The position numbers and the translations under genes were made by a program. Source: a virus. Taken from it: a stretch of 64,000 bases of DNA. The stretch covers positions 1 to 64,000 of IMG/VR virus record IMGVR_UViG_3300009509_000017; one strand, given 5' to 3'. Shown here in pieces: positions 34,701 through 44,876 of the stretch. Each line of letters starts with the position of its first letter. The first letter of the stretch is position 1. Below the pieces are notes generated by a model. The model did no database searches. It was not told the origin of the DNA and saw only the letters and a list, made by a program, of their open reading frames with translations.

Positions 34701-35818
34701 TCGAAGAGGGTGCCAAGAAGGGGAAACAGTCTCTCGAAGACCTGGCAGATGCTGTAGAGAGTGCCGCAGATGCCGGGTTCGACAAGTTCAAGGATCTGGC
34801 AGGGATGATGTCGGACGTACAGATCCTGGGCATGTACGACGACTACCTGGCCGAGATGGACACGGTTTACACCCAGGCTTCTATGATGGATGGACGGCAG
34901 GCGGAGTTGTTCATTCAGAGATGGGAAGACACCTGGCAGGCCAAGGTGGATGGGTACAAGGACGCAGAGGATGAGATCACAAAGAACGCAGAACAGGCGG
35001 CCAAGGACAGAGAGCGCTTTCTTGAGGATGCCGCAAAGGGGTTTAAGGGATTAGTAGAGGCAGCGCTAAAGCCCACCAGCGTCACTGGGCTGGACATGTT
35101 GCAGACTGACATAGGCGCCTACAAGGACAAGTGGGATGAGGCTGCCAGGCGCATGCGGGCAGCAATGGAAGACCCGGGCGGCGAATGGGGGTTCATGATC
35201 CCCGAGGATGTCAAGGCGCAGGGTCTCGACGCAGCCAAGGCATGGGGTGCAAATTGGATCGATCAGTTCTATGCCGGCATGCACCCTGACCAGATCGACT
35301 GGCCAGCATTCATAACATCATTCAAGCAAAGCCTAGAGAGAGAGGCTGCGAAGGGCAGACTGGTGGATATCGCCATAGGAAAGCTAGCAGAGGAAGGAAT
35401 CACTGCGACGAGCGATGAAGTGCTGGCTGCCCTTGGCCTGCAGAGTCCGCTGCAGCAAATGTTCCTGGGCGGGCTTAGTCCCACAGACGCCAGTAAGGGG
35501 TTGTCTAGCACGATGAGTTCTGTGGTGTCCGGAATCTCGATTGAGCAGGGCACGTTTGATACTGCTGCTGGAACAGTAAGCACTGCCTTTGTCGGCTCGC
35601 TAAACACTAACCTAGCCGAGTCGAATCTGCCGGTGACGCTGAACGCTATATGGATCAAGCAGATGAGCGATGCGCCAGATCCGATCATTGCTGTCGGTAG
35701 AGTGGCAGGTGGGCTATTCTGGCAAGGGTTTGAGGAAAGCGCAGAAGGATCTACGTTCGCAGATTACATCAGCGGACTTGTCCTTGCCGAGATACTGGAA
35801 GCAATGGGGGGTACATAG
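31772..35818 (+). CDS. Tail tape measure protein
   Basis: A 1348-residue protein, the longest gene of the window, setting tail length. A TP901-type core is seen at about residues 215-420 (MTPQEQAEGLYLWAA, VEAVTDILSQY, AFSFAGARADQANTS). Hydrophobic segments near 565-585 and 675-697 could insert in the host membrane during DNA entry. The rest is helical with Ala/Glu-rich coiled coils. The tail should be about 200 nm if the usual 0.15 nm per residue holds. Confidence 0.92.
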   Translation: MPGKAEYWYVLKLEGDDALKEAQKFAQAVKKELQQIQTTADVVLKARIDTSGTQKAALTDAQKLEQEYKKGLARAQREFTATASRYGAREYTASFRSMWEEGTIKPSMQAIAKIRQAEGAITDLGKVAKKMGVTTDDLVNMSGLDRAITSVQAIQRKIWGLRGLGYQLESYGRGLTMTATAMGAAAALASQKYLAFAQPLGKAARNLDLNAELTEVLDRKLTTLAGTVSMMTPQEQAEGLYLWAAATGAVVDSEEELNEVLRQSDQVQRLALLGNVEYGTAVEAVTDILSQYQLSMDQTGRVVNTLIKVAAVSKAEVSDLAQAFSFAGARADQANTSFEDTAAIFQLLSAFGLRGSRAGRGVGMLLENLIAPAATAKKELDELFTEVFGRTDVLSTAEGQFVGTAEAIGILADATQNLTEVERAEFVAKLTSQNASRALVPLLELERAARERGISAIETTSIMLRGAATDAERAQVQAFQGMMKALTGYTADSTSALDTANRQWEEYAKHVSGQAEYIKASFDASIVDIGREMTTVLLPVMQEVAGLAKDLAEYVGEHPGAASTIVWGAVITGFLGVLTTAVGKGIRLVADVKTMAMAASLNKQAKDALTAAATHVGAAELEMRAAGMHMAAANIELRAAGMEAASDTAESLAGGLGVAGGIAGGLGGTAAAGAGLASLLGPIALALAGVAALGTYIAYLQAKERSERENAAVVAASADTYAIYIQRLKDAGEEKYALTEATYDLIQAERGEGDAFSQQEAEDYAKELANARRELEEYIKTDARLNMVQGLSFEEQAQMLDVAQQYAQELAQEFVRGASEQQLLLAQQDGLVQQIVEGMNIEAQYAKIVADEIARAAYVAAVAARGEAIGGGAPEALAYEYLATGAAEAGDAILDAEDAQNELANAVKESLTPLEQFVQTAGRLDSELQYVRSGLLDVAQALSILGDTGGLDIIERELSRVEGGMTLLRARAVDLGIEEGAKKGKQSLEDLADAVESAADAGFDKFKDLAGMMSDVQILGMYDDYLAEMDTVYTQASMMDGRQAELFIQRWEDTWQAKVDGYKDAEDEITKNAEQAAKDRERFLEDAAKGFKGLVEAALKPTSVTGLDMLQTDIGAYKDKWDEAARRMRAAMEDPGGEWGFMIPEDVKAQGLDAAKAWGANWIDQFYAGMHPDQIDWPAFITSFKQSLEREAAKGRLVDIAIGKLAEEGITATSDEVLAALGLQSPLQQMFLGGLSPTDASKGLSSTMSSVVSGISIEQGTFDTAAGTVSTAFVGSLNTNLAESNLPVTLNAIWIKQMSDAPDPIIAVGRVAGGLFWQGFEESAEGSTFADYISGLVLAEILEAMGGT

Positions 35819-35827
35819 GAGGCCGGC

Positions 35828-36193
35828 ATGCCATTTGAAATCAATGGTGCTCCGCCGCCTACTGGCGGAATACCAGTAGGCAATGGGTACATTTTCAACC
35901 TTCCGGAACCAACAGGTGTAGACGGACAGGGGAATCCCTGTGGAATGGTTGGCTATCCGTCAGTAACCATCAGGTTCGAGCGCATGTCGCCAACGGTGTG
36001 GGACTGGTACAAGGATTGGACCGGATCTGATCCATATGAGTCTCTAACGTCCCTACAGGTATGGAACCCGTTTCTGGCTACTCCTGGGTGGACTACCTAT
36101 TCCACATCTGCGATCATGCATCGCCCAACCTACAGTAACATGTCTAACGGATATTACCTTGACGTGGAAATCAAGTTCACAAGGCTGAGTTGA
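35828..36193 (+). CDS. Minor tail protein
   Basis: A 121-residue beta-rich protein starting right after the tape measure, rich in Trp, Tyr and Pro (WDWYKDW, WNPFLATPGWTTYS). The position suggests a distal tail or tail-tip component. No family signature. Confidence 0.6.
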   Translation: MPFEINGAPPPTGGIPVGNGYIFNLPEPTGVDGQGNPCGMVGYPSVTIRFERMSPTVWDWYKDWTGSDPYESLTSLQVWNPFLATPGWTTYSTSAIMHRPTYSNMSNGYYLDVEIKFTRLS

Positions 36194-36196
36194 GCC

Positions 36197-39076
36197 ATGG
36201 CTACTACGGCAGACCAAAACGCGAGGACGGCAGCGGCCTGGACCGACTTTGAGCTACGCTTTTTCGTTGGTGCAGATCGCATGCTTGGAGACGTTAGCCT
36301 GACTGCGGGTGGGACCTACGATCCGTCAGCGTCTACTGTCACGACTGCAAAGATAGATGCCTGGGAATACGGCACGATCTACGTGTCTAGCACAAGCGGT
36401 TTCACAACAGGCTTTATCGTGGTTCACCCTTACACGAGTAACCAGGCATATGAGGTAATTGCTTATAGCGGCAAGACGTCCACCACCTTCACTGGGCTGA
36501 CAAGGTATGAGCCGATTGCAGCAAAGAGGGTGCACTCCAGCGGATCTACAGTGAGTGAGTGGATGGATGTCACGGAGTACCTTGTCGATACTATGACGTT
36601 GGACATGCACCAAGACGACGAGGTATCCGACTGGAAGGTGCAAATTAAGGGCCACTCTTATAGTTCGAGCCTGTTCCTGCCAGATAGAGCATTTTTGTGC
36701 ATGTGGAGGTTCAGGCCAAACTCTGGCAGTATGTCATCATGGACGAACTGGCTGGTTGCCTACATCGGTTTTCTGCAGGACATCAATGTCGATGGGGACT
36801 GGCAAGAGGGCAACATGTGGTCGGCCAGCGTTGTCTCGCTTGGTTACTATGTTGACAGGACCGACATTGAAAGCGGGATCACGTATGGAAAGATTGATCT
36901 TGCAGAGGGTAAGACGGTCGAGGTATCGAGTTACCTAGAGGATGCCTACCAAGAGGCTGACAGTGGGGAGTTTACTGGAGATCCAGATCTTGACGGACCA
37001 ATGGCAGTTGACGCCGATCTAAGCACGCTCTGGATAAGCGACGGCGAGCCGTCACCGACTGTAGAGACTCCAATCGCCAGTGCCGGTAATATCAATGAGG
37101 TCTATCTACGATCTGAGACATTTATGCCGGATGGACTGCAGTGGATCGAGCTATTCTGGAAGTCTGGCCAGGGGATGGCGCCAGCCGGCTTTGGTGGATG
37201 CGCTCTTTGTACCAGCACTACAACTTGGAAGTGGGCAAATTGGGACCCTGATGGAAGGGTGCCGCTAGACAACTACCTAGACTTGCCACAAACACCATGC
37301 ATAGAGATTGGTGACACCTGGTTCGGGATCTTCACTAATGACAAGGCTGCGTTTATGAGCTACTTTCCGCAGTGTGATGCAGATGTCTATGACTGGAGAG
37401 CATTTGAGGTCGGGACATTCACACTAGATCCAACTGGGGATCTGTTAGCCTTGCGTTGGTGGGGAGTCAACACGTGGGATATCGTGTGGTGGGATGGCGG
37501 GCGGGCGAGTTGGGCACTGTACGACTTCACAGGCGGCGGAAGTCATTACTATGCACTGGGTGGGACCAATTACTCAGGGTGGACAGGGAGTATGATTACC
37601 ACCCCTCCGGTCGGACACTCTTTCAGGTCTAACCCGACTGGGAACAAGGGTGGTACTACGGCATTCTACAAGCAGAACGAGGATCACCCTACGCCGGGCT
37701 ACTATATCACTGGAGAGCCAGAGTACATTATCATCGACCTTGGCACACTTGGTATATCTCTTTCTGCGGCACTTGCTCAGGGATACACAGTAAAGGCAGA
37801 GCTTACTGGGACCTTGGGGCTGACTGAGGGTGTGGGCTATGTCTCCATAGACACTGGTGGTACAGCAGAAGTGGTTAGATATACCACTATCGACAGGATC
37901 AACAACGAGATCTTGGGCTTAACCAGGGGCCAGGAAGGGACCAGCGATATCGCACATAGTGCCGGCGCCCAGGTAGATCAATATGAGGGTGGCGCTGCCA
38001 CAGACAGGCATCTTATTCAGACGCTGCGGTGGAAACGCAGGCCAGTACTGATTAGTGGTGTGTATGATGTCCCCTACCACTTTGATGTCTATAGCACCAT
38101 CTATGACAGTGGTTTTCCAAAGCCAGACGAGGATGCATGGGACGATGGCCTTGGAAGTGGTGGATGGGAGGACTACTTTGACCGTCTTGCCTCTGTGCGT
38201 TATTACAAGAGCACGTCATGGCAAAAGACGCTCACAACACCACTGCGGGCCAAGAAGGTCATGATCGCAACAAAAAAGATGCGAGCAGGCGGCAGGGTGA
38301 AGTTCAATAGCATAAACATCTTTGGGCCATCGTCCTATGTGTACACTGCAGGTGCAGAGACAGGTTACGTTGACACAGGATGGTCTAGTGGCATCATATC
38401 GCACTTGCTGCAAACGTGGCTCACAATAGATAAGGCCAACATTGACACGATAGCATACGGCAGGCAGGTGTACAAGCTGGACGTCACCAGGGACAGGGTG
38501 TCTAGGGCGATACGGGACCTATGCGGCTCTGCCGGCACGGTGGTGCGGTACAAGCTGGACAACACCATCGATCTGGACTGGAATACATTGCTAGGCATGG
38601 GCGGCTGGCCAGAAGTGCATTTCTACTGGACAAGGACAAACGCCAGATCTATAAAGTTTGGGCGCAAAACACAAACCAACGTGGCGCAGGTAATTGTCAG
38701 GCTAACCAATCCAGAAGAAGAGGAATTTTTCGAGGCTGCCTATCCTGGCACAGCATTCACCATAGGTGAGATTGTAGAGCATACTGACACACTGCTCGTT
38801 GGTGACGGTGACGATGCGGCGACGATAGCCGAGATGATTTTTCACAGCAGGAGACTGGCTGATACCGTGGATCTTGTTCCGGTAGGCATTGCAGAGTGGA
38901 TACTGCCCGGGCAGAGACATGTTGTGACCTTTGATGTGGATCTGGATGACACCTATGTCCAATCTGCCAATGTCGTGGTGATTGGTGTGACTCACAACAT
39001 CAGGTTTGGTGATGCATACGGAAATGGGAAGCAATGGACGACCGATTTGACTACCAGGAGAGTGGAATATGCCTAG
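36197..39076 (+). CDS. Large tail-tip protein
   Basis: A 959-residue protein, mostly beta. It probably builds the tail tip (distal tail or hub region). A segment near residues 294-330 (INEVYLRSE ... WIELFWKSG) resembles a lamin-tail-like beta domain. The N-terminal 200 residues carry the motif FMDVTEYLVDT-like tail-association strand (WMDVTEYLV). It overlaps the next gene by 8 bp. Confidence 0.65.
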   Translation: MATTADQNARTAAAWTDFELRFFVGADRMLGDVSLTAGGTYDPSASTVTTAKIDAWEYGTIYVSSTSGFTTGFIVVHPYTSNQAYEVIAYSGKTSTTFTGLTRYEPIAAKRVHSSGSTVSEWMDVTEYLVDTMTLDMHQDDEVSDWKVQIKGHSYSSSLFLPDRAFLCMWRFRPNSGSMSSWTNWLVAYIGFLQDINVDGDWQEGNMWSASVVSLGYYVDRTDIESGITYGKIDLAEGKTVEVSSYLEDAYQEADSGEFTGDPDLDGPMAVDADLSTLWISDGEPSPTVETPIASAGNINEVYLRSETFMPDGLQWIELFWKSGQGMAPAGFGGCALCTSTTTWKWANWDPDGRVPLDNYLDLPQTPCIEIGDTWFGIFTNDKAAFMSYFPQCDADVYDWRAFEVGTFTLDPTGDLLALRWWGVNTWDIVWWDGGRASWALYDFTGGGSHYYALGGTNYSGWTGSMITTPPVGHSFRSNPTGNKGGTTAFYKQNEDHPTPGYYITGEPEYIIIDLGTLGISLSAALAQGYTVKAELTGTLGLTEGVGYVSIDTGGTAEVVRYTTIDRINNEILGLTRGQEGTSDIAHSAGAQVDQYEGGAATDRHLIQTLRWKRRPVLISGVYDVPYHFDVYSTIYDSGFPKPDEDAWDDGLGSGGWEDYFDRLASVRYYKSTSWQKTLTTPLRAKKVMIATKKMRAGGRVKFNSINIFGPSSYVYTAGAETGYVDTGWSSGIISHLLQTWLTIDKANIDTIAYGRQVYKLDVTRDRVSRAIRDLCGSAGTVVRYKLDNTIDLDWNTLLGMGGWPEVHFYWTRTNARSIKFGRKTQTNVAQVIVRLTNPEEEEFFEAAYPGTAFTIGEIVEHTDTLLVGDGDDAATIAEMIFHSRRLADTVDLVPVGIAEWILPGQRHVVTFDVDLDDTYVQSANVVVIGVTHNIRFGDAYGNGKQWTTDLTTRRVEYA

Positions 39077-42000
39077 CAAGAAGCAGTTGGCCGGCGCCAT
39101 TGTCGCAAAGATGGGTGCCAAGTTCGAGAAAAAGAAGAGGGTATCAAGGGCAATTATCACATCTGTACAAACAGACTCTAGTGGCAGGGTCATTGGCGCC
39201 ATTGGAAATGTGGATGGGCTGGAAGCACAGCGGCTATACGTCGATCACGGCAGTAACCTGATCGTTGGTGATGTCCTAGAGGTTGTGAACAGGGGAGGCG
39301 CTGCTGCGCCGGCCTGGTATTCCCTACGCAGGCTAAACACCACGATCCCTGTCCCCACCCTGCCGTTTGGAGTTGTTTTACCAACCCCATTGAGCCTGGA
39401 ACTTGAAGCGGGTGCGCAAGAGCCTGTGCCGGGCAGTGGGTACGTTGGTTACATCAATGCCCAATGGCGCCGGATCGACGCTGTCTATGGAACAGTGAGC
39501 TATCAGATTGAATGTCGGCGTGATGGTGTAGATGAGGACCCACGCATCATTACTATTCCTGGGACAGGTGGCCTATCCACACTGCCGGTTATCTTGAACA
39601 TCAGTGCGACCACTGTGCCATACGGTGCGCAGGTTGCCGATTACTCATTCACAGACCATGGCATCATCAAGATCCACAAAGAGTGGATCTATTACGGCAA
39701 TATGACCAGGACAGGGGGATGCGACTTTGTCTATCCATACACGCTGGCCACTGGAGCGTTCTACCTCTTGGACTATGTCGAGGACGATTTTACCGACACT
39801 GACACCACCGACATTGTAGATCACACACCTGGCTACGACAGATATGCTGGTGGGTGGTACGCAATTCCTACATACGCAACAAATTGGGCGATATCCAGCA
39901 ACCAACTTGTTGCCTCTCCTGGCGGCTCATGGCCTTATGCTGCGGCATTGATCCAGGCGAACAATGACGATTGGACAAACTGCCGCATCAGCGCCAGGTG
40001 GAAATGGCCCACCACATCGGGGCACTACTTTGGCTACATCATAGACTATGTCAGTTCCTCAGACCTGACTTATGTGGTAGTCTACCAGGCAGCGCCGACG
40101 ATTCAATATCTTATGATATACGAGACAGCGAAACTGATCTGGTCACAGCAACTTCCGCCAGGGCTATTTGTGTCCAACAACTGGTACAAGATTGAGGTCA
40201 TGGCACTGGACAAGGACGTGCAGGTGCGATTCTACAATGACCAGGGAGACTCTATATACCTCATGCAGCTTGCCGGTGTGTTGTCCACCAGTATGGCGTC
40301 TGAGGTATACGGCATCTACTCCACTAAGGCCATCACAATAGACACCTTCCGCCTGGACGATGCCAGGTTCAAGGATCTTGGGGCGGGCGACGAGTGGATC
40401 AACTTTGCCTATTGTGTGTCTGGACAGGGTATCCGCACTGTTACAGACGATGGCTACAATCCGACACTGCATCGCTACGAGTTCCAGCTAGATCTAGATC
40501 CGAACTACAGTGGGGGATCGCTACAGCCGACATTCTACAACTGTGTCAGGGGATATGCAGACACGGATGCCGGTGCCCATGCAGAGGGAGCGGGCATATA
40601 CGGCATCACTATTGGCAGGACCATAGGGAACCTTGAGCCAGACGTGGATTACAGTGTCAGGGTTCGGGCCTACAAGACGGAGGAAGTCATGTCACCGTGG
40701 ACAGACTGGCACACTGTAAAGACCGATCCGGACCCAGGAGAACCGACTGCGCCAACATCGTTCGACGCTATCCCCACGACTGGTGGTGTGAATTTTATAT
40801 GGACTCCGGCATCTGATCCTGATGTTATCGGGTTCACCATATACATGGCGACAGATGAGGACGGCACAGGTGCGACCATTCTCTGTAATGTGCCTACCCC
40901 GCTGGATGGCTTTTTCTACCCGATGGAGTTTGGGACAGAGGGGTATTTCAACATCAAGTCATATAACGCCTTTGGCGATCTAAGTTCCTACACCCTGGCA
41001 ACAGGGTATTGGGTGTGGGGGATGGCGGGCACCCATGGTGCAGGGCAGGTCCTCACTAATGCAGATTGGGAAGTGGGAGACACCAGCACCGATACAATTC
41101 AGGATTGGGACTATTCAGAGACAGTGTTTAACCCAAGTTACCCGGCAACCATGGACTATAAAGCCACTGGCGGCTGGCTCAATAGTAAGTGTATCGAGTT
41201 TGAGGACATAGACACGTTGTACAACGGGCTGGTACAAGCACAATGGCCAGACCCGATCACTGTGATCAAGGTGCCAAGTATACCCGGCGCTACCTACTGT
41301 CTATCTGTATACGTGTATTCATCAGGTGGCACAACGTATTTGGATGGACTGGTTAAGGGGATCTTGGGGTCCCATGACGGATCATCGAACACCAATTTCC
41401 CCGCATATTCATCAGTGGCACCGAAAACTGGTCATGTCTCCCTTGGCAACAACTGGTACAGGAAATGGTGGTTGTGGCCAAGGGATACTACATACCCCTA
41501 TCTTGCCTGTAGGTTCAACGTGCACGAAATCGGAGTTTTCATTGCCGGCACATTCAGGCTAGACAGGCCAATGCTAGAGGTCGGTACAGCCATGACTGAA
41601 TGGGAACTGTACCAGATGGTGGCGGGCACAGATCCAGGCTTGCGGCTCGACACGACCGCAATCATTGGCGACAACTTCACACTGGACAATGAGGGATCGG
41701 TTGCAAGCGATCTATTGCCGGACGCAGACGATACAAGGGACCAGGGCAGCCCGACTAAGCAATGGAAGGACGTGTACATATCTGGCAGGGTCCAGGGACT
41801 CTACATGGCGTACCAGCACGTCATCGGCGCATTTCTTTCTATCCCCCTTGGGCTGCGTGCATTTTACCCGATGGGTCCCTTTGCCCGAGATCTTAGTGGC
41901 TATGGCAATGAAATGACCTATGTCGGCGGGGATTGGAGGTATGCGTCTGGTTGCGCAGTACCACATTATCGCTGCAACGGCACCAGCGGTCAATATCTGT

Positions 42001-42530
42001 ATTGCGCAACCACGATGGCCCATGAGATAACGGGCACCGAGAATCCGGTGGTATCCTACAATCGGGGAATGACAATCGGGGGCTGGTATAAGCCCGAGCG
42101 CATCACAAACGCGGAAGCCCTATTCAACAAGTGGGGCGCCAGCGGTAACTACTCCTATTCTTTATCGACACAGGGTGCCACTGCCGGCGATCCGATAGCA
42201 TTCACGATTAGCAATACCGGGACCGCATTTGACACTGTCTACAGCACGTCTGGATTTAGTGCTAATACGTGGTATTGGATGGTAGGACGGTACGCACCAG
42301 GGGATACAGATGAGGAACTGGCTGTCATGATAGACGACGAGATCACAAAGGATTCGTGCAGCTACACCTCCATCTATAATAGCACGGCCAGCCTGAACAT
42401 AGGGGCAAGTGTGAGTGGTAGTAATCCGTTTCTAGGCGGCATAGCCTTGCAATTTCTCTGTGCATCTGCGCTGGATGACAATGTGTTGGGGCTACTGTAT
42501 GATATTTCAAAGGACCTGTTCAACATTTGA
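39069..42530 (+). CDS. Receptor-binding/tail fibre protein with FN3 and LamG-like domains
   Basis: A 1153-residue protein. Approximate order: N-terminal tail-attachment region (1-130), beta domains (130-470) including a laminin-like segment near 240-430, a fibronectin III unit (about 555-645, with TAPTSFDAIPTTGGVNFIW), a carbohydrate-module-like region (660-860), the linker LLPDADDTRDQGSPTKQW typical of phage fibres (about 880-900), and a C-terminal concanavalin/LamG-like domain (930-1153). The C terminus is the likely sugar-binding head. Confidence 0.75.
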   Translation: MPSKKQLAGAIVAKMGAKFEKKKRVSRAIITSVQTDSSGRVIGAIGNVDGLEAQRLYVDHGSNLIVGDVLEVVNRGGAAAPAWYSLRRLNTTIPVPTLPFGVVLPTPLSLELEAGAQEPVPGSGYVGYINAQWRRIDAVYGTVSYQIECRRDGVDEDPRIITIPGTGGLSTLPVILNISATTVPYGAQVADYSFTDHGIIKIHKEWIYYGNMTRTGGCDFVYPYTLATGAFYLLDYVEDDFTDTDTTDIVDHTPGYDRYAGGWYAIPTYATNWAISSNQLVASPGGSWPYAAALIQANNDDWTNCRISARWKWPTTSGHYFGYIIDYVSSSDLTYVVVYQAAPTIQYLMIYETAKLIWSQQLPPGLFVSNNWYKIEVMALDKDVQVRFYNDQGDSIYLMQLAGVLSTSMASEVYGIYSTKAITIDTFRLDDARFKDLGAGDEWINFAYCVSGQGIRTVTDDGYNPTLHRYEFQLDLDPNYSGGSLQPTFYNCVRGYADTDAGAHAEGAGIYGITIGRTIGNLEPDVDYSVRVRAYKTEEVMSPWTDWHTVKTDPDPGEPTAPTSFDAIPTTGGVNFIWTPASDPDVIGFTIYMATDEDGTGATILCNVPTPLDGFFYPMEFGTEGYFNIKSYNAFGDLSSYTLATGYWVWGMAGTHGAGQVLTNADWEVGDTSTDTIQDWDYSETVFNPSYPATMDYKATGGWLNSKCIEFEDIDTLYNGLVQAQWPDPITVIKVPSIPGATYCLSVYVYSSGGTTYLDGLVKGILGSHDGSSNTNFPAYSSVAPKTGHVSLGNNWYRKWWLWPRDTTYPYLACRFNVHEIGVFIAGTFRLDRPMLEVGTAMTEWELYQMVAGTDPGLRLDTTAIIGDNFTLDNEGSVASDLLPDADDTRDQGSPTKQWKDVYISGRVQGLYMAYQHVIGAFLSIPLGLRAFYPMGPFARDLSGYGNEMTYVGGDWRYASGCAVPHYRCNGTSGQYLYCATTMAHEITGTENPVVSYNRGMTIGGWYKPERITNAEALFNKWGASGNYSYSLSTQGATAGDPIAFTISNTGTAFDTVYSTSGFSANTWYWMVGRYAPGDTDEELAVMIDDEITKDSCSYTSIYNSTASLNIGASVSGSNPFLGGIALQFLCASALDDNVLGLLYDISKDLFNI

Positions 42531-42556
42531 CAGATCCAGGGTGTCTGGTGTATACT
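42527..42556 (+). promoter_or_regulatory. Strong promoter for the lysis genes
   Basis: TTGACA (42527-42532, containing the TGA stop of the fibre gene), 18-bp spacer, TATACT (42551-42556). The region to 42672 has no gene, so it forms a leader of about 110 nt. Confidence 0.8.
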
Positions 42557-42672
42557 TAGTTTGCCAACCGTTGGTCTGGCCGGACGAGCGCCGATCTGGT
42601 GTCTCAAGGACGTGCCGGCTACACAGTTTGTCATGATGGGCTGTACCGTTCAAAACTGATGGAGGGGAGACC

Positions 42673-44829
42673 ATGAGATATCCACTGCCGATATCGTGGC
42701 ACGTGCAGGACTGGACTGATTCGAGGGTGGCGACCTATGTACAGAGGGTCCTGCCAGAGTTCGAGAGGGTTGGCTTTCCGTTTTGGATCAAAGGTGTAGA
42801 TCCCCCTGAGCAAAAGCCCATTTGGGTAACCGAACACGTCAACGTGCTTGGGCGCATGTATGAGGATGGCGTATACGGTGGGAACGGCAGCCATCTGGAA
42901 GACATGGCCGCTGGAGAAGACGGTGCCGAGAATTTCTTTGCCTTGCACTGGCCACACTGGAAAAAGAGACCATGGGTGCGCTGTTGGGGAATAGGAAACG
43001 AGCCTCATCCACCTGGTGATAGAGACTTTCTACGTGCACTCAACAGGTTTATGGTGCGCCTGGCCGATCTTATGCACGCAGCCGGACTGTTGTGTGCCGG
43101 CCCGAACCTTTCTGTTGGCTGGCCGGACATCGGTGATGCACGACTACTGGGCGAGGGCATTTGTGCCATGGACTACCTGTGCCTGAATGAGTACAGTGCG
43201 CCGGCAATGTGGACTACATCGCCATGGCACGTGGGCAGGTGGGAATTAACCATCAACGAGTTGATCGCTGCGGGCTACACAAACTTTGGTCCGGTGCTCA
43301 TAGGGGAGACAGGGATCGATGGGAACGTGGCGCCTGTGTACAGGCCAAAGACAGGGTGGAGAACCTGGGCGGCCAGTGAAGAGGAATATGTGCAGCAGTT
43401 GGTCTGGCAGGCCAAGAACCACCTAGATCACCTTGGTAGAGTAGAGAGCGCTTTCATTTTCACTGTTGCGCCACAGGGGTGGGGATGGGATAACTTTCTG
43501 CCAACCACAAAACTTTTCGACCTGCTGGCCGACGCTGTTGTGGCCGGCTATGAGGTAGAGGATGTGCCAGTTGTACCACCTGCGCCAGCATTCGATATCA
43601 TAAACGTGGCTGCAGAGCTACCGACGCACAGCACAAAGACCTACCGGGGACGAGCTATTACGGACATTGACAGGATCGTCATTCACCATTCAGGTTACAG
43701 TTACCCTCCGGACGCCAGTTACAAGCAGGTAAGAAGCCACCTGGACGTCATCGCCAGATACCACATCAACAAGAAAGATTGGCCTGGTATAGCCTACCAC
43801 TTTGTAGTGGATGGTGTGGGGCGTATATGGCAGACCAACAGCTTGGGAACCACGAGCTTTCACGCCGGAGTGGTGAACAAGCGATCTGTTGGGATCTGCA
43901 TGTTGGGCGCCTTTCACCTGGACACCGTGCCAACGGACGCACAGTTGCGTGCCGTAAATTGCCTGTGCCAGTGGATTGGCCTAAAGGTAGGCAATGACGC
44001 CATAACGATCATCCCACACAAAGAGGTATCGTCTACTGCCTGCCCGGGAAAGTGGAACCGTTGGAAGGACAAGATCGTAACCGAGGCCACAGGTTGTTTT
44101 GAAAACAAGGAGGATGGTGTGGAAGAGATCAGGATCGTAGATCAACTGGGAAACACGCTGGACATGACTTTTGAGGATGTTCAGAAGGGGTGGGGACTGG
44201 ACATTGTGCGTGCAAACCCACCTGTGGGCGCCACGGTGTGGAGGATTCGTACCCTGATATGGGACAAGTCCCCCAACACTGACTTTAGGATGTACTGCAT
44301 GGACGAGAATGGCGATCCGTTGCCTGGCATAGTGCCATTGCTTGGCATCAGCCGGGGACCGTGGTCGCTTGACCTGGCGTCAGAAGGGGCACCAAGGTTC
44401 TCAGAGGGAAACTGGGGGCAGCCCATAGATCCAGGGACTGGGCAGCCATACCCTAATGTCGTTCTGTATCACAAGGACGACAACGCCAAGAACATGACTA
44501 ACTCAGCGGGTTACGTGTCGCACTCGCTAGGCGCCGGCTCGAACTGTGTGCCGCCGAACCCTGTGTACCAGTACTCCTGGGTGATGCCTGGTGACAACCG
44601 AGACTATAGCGACTGGATACGTGGTGTCGGCGGGATGTGGGCGGATCACAACGGTGAGCACCAGATGTGGTGGGTGGGCTACACCAGGGAGACAGCAAAA
44701 GAGAACGGTGGCGGCGGACAACCTGGCAGTGGGAACTATCGTGTGGAAGTGCCAGAGTTCGAGATCACGATCCCGGTCGTCATCAGCATCCCATCCATGA
44801 TCATCAACGTGCAATCTGTAGAGGAATAG
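42673..44829 (+). CDS. Modular endolysin: glycosidase-like domain plus amidase
   Basis: A 718-residue lysis enzyme. Residues about 1-290 resemble a TIM-barrel glycosidase, with candidate acid/base E110 (WGIGNEP) and nucleophile E212 (LIGETGID). Residues about 330-470 are an N-acetylmuramoyl-L-alanine amidase (Amidase_2) with zinc ligands H338 (IHHSG), H449 and C457 (TACPG). The last 240 residues are of unknown type, perhaps wall binding. There is no signal peptide. A virion-bound role is possible, but the holin-like and M23 genes next door favour lysis. Confidence 0.85.
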   Translation: MRYPLPISWHVQDWTDSRVATYVQRVLPEFERVGFPFWIKGVDPPEQKPIWVTEHVNVLGRMYEDGVYGGNGSHLEDMAAGEDGAENFFALHWPHWKKRPWVRCWGIGNEPHPPGDRDFLRALNRFMVRLADLMHAAGLLCAGPNLSVGWPDIGDARLLGEGICAMDYLCLNEYSAPAMWTTSPWHVGRWELTINELIAAGYTNFGPVLIGETGIDGNVAPVYRPKTGWRTWAASEEEYVQQLVWQAKNHLDHLGRVESAFIFTVAPQGWGWDNFLPTTKLFDLLADAVVAGYEVEDVPVVPPAPAFDIINVAAELPTHSTKTYRGRAITDIDRIVIHHSGYSYPPDASYKQVRSHLDVIARYHINKKDWPGIAYHFVVDGVGRIWQTNSLGTTSFHAGVVNKRSVGICMLGAFHLDTVPTDAQLRAVNCLCQWIGLKVGNDAITIIPHKEVSSTACPGKWNRWKDKIVTEATGCFENKEDGVEEIRIVDQLGNTLDMTFEDVQKGWGLDIVRANPPVGATVWRIRTLIWDKSPNTDFRMYCMDENGDPLPGIVPLLGISRGPWSLDLASEGAPRFSEGNWGQPIDPGTGQPYPNVVLYHKDDNAKNMTNSAGYVSHSLGAGSNCVPPNPVYQYSWVMPGDNRDYSDWIRGVGGMWADHNGEHQMWWVGYTRETAKENGGGGQPGSGNYRVEVPEFEITIPVVISIPSMIINVQSVEE

Positions 44830-44876
44830 GGACAACACCGGCCAGGCCGGTAAATACAATAAAGGAGGATGTCCCG

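Noticed and set aside
44835-44860. GGCC hairpin before the holin-like gene as terminator
   Set aside because: No T-run follows and the next gene has the strongest ribosome site of the window.
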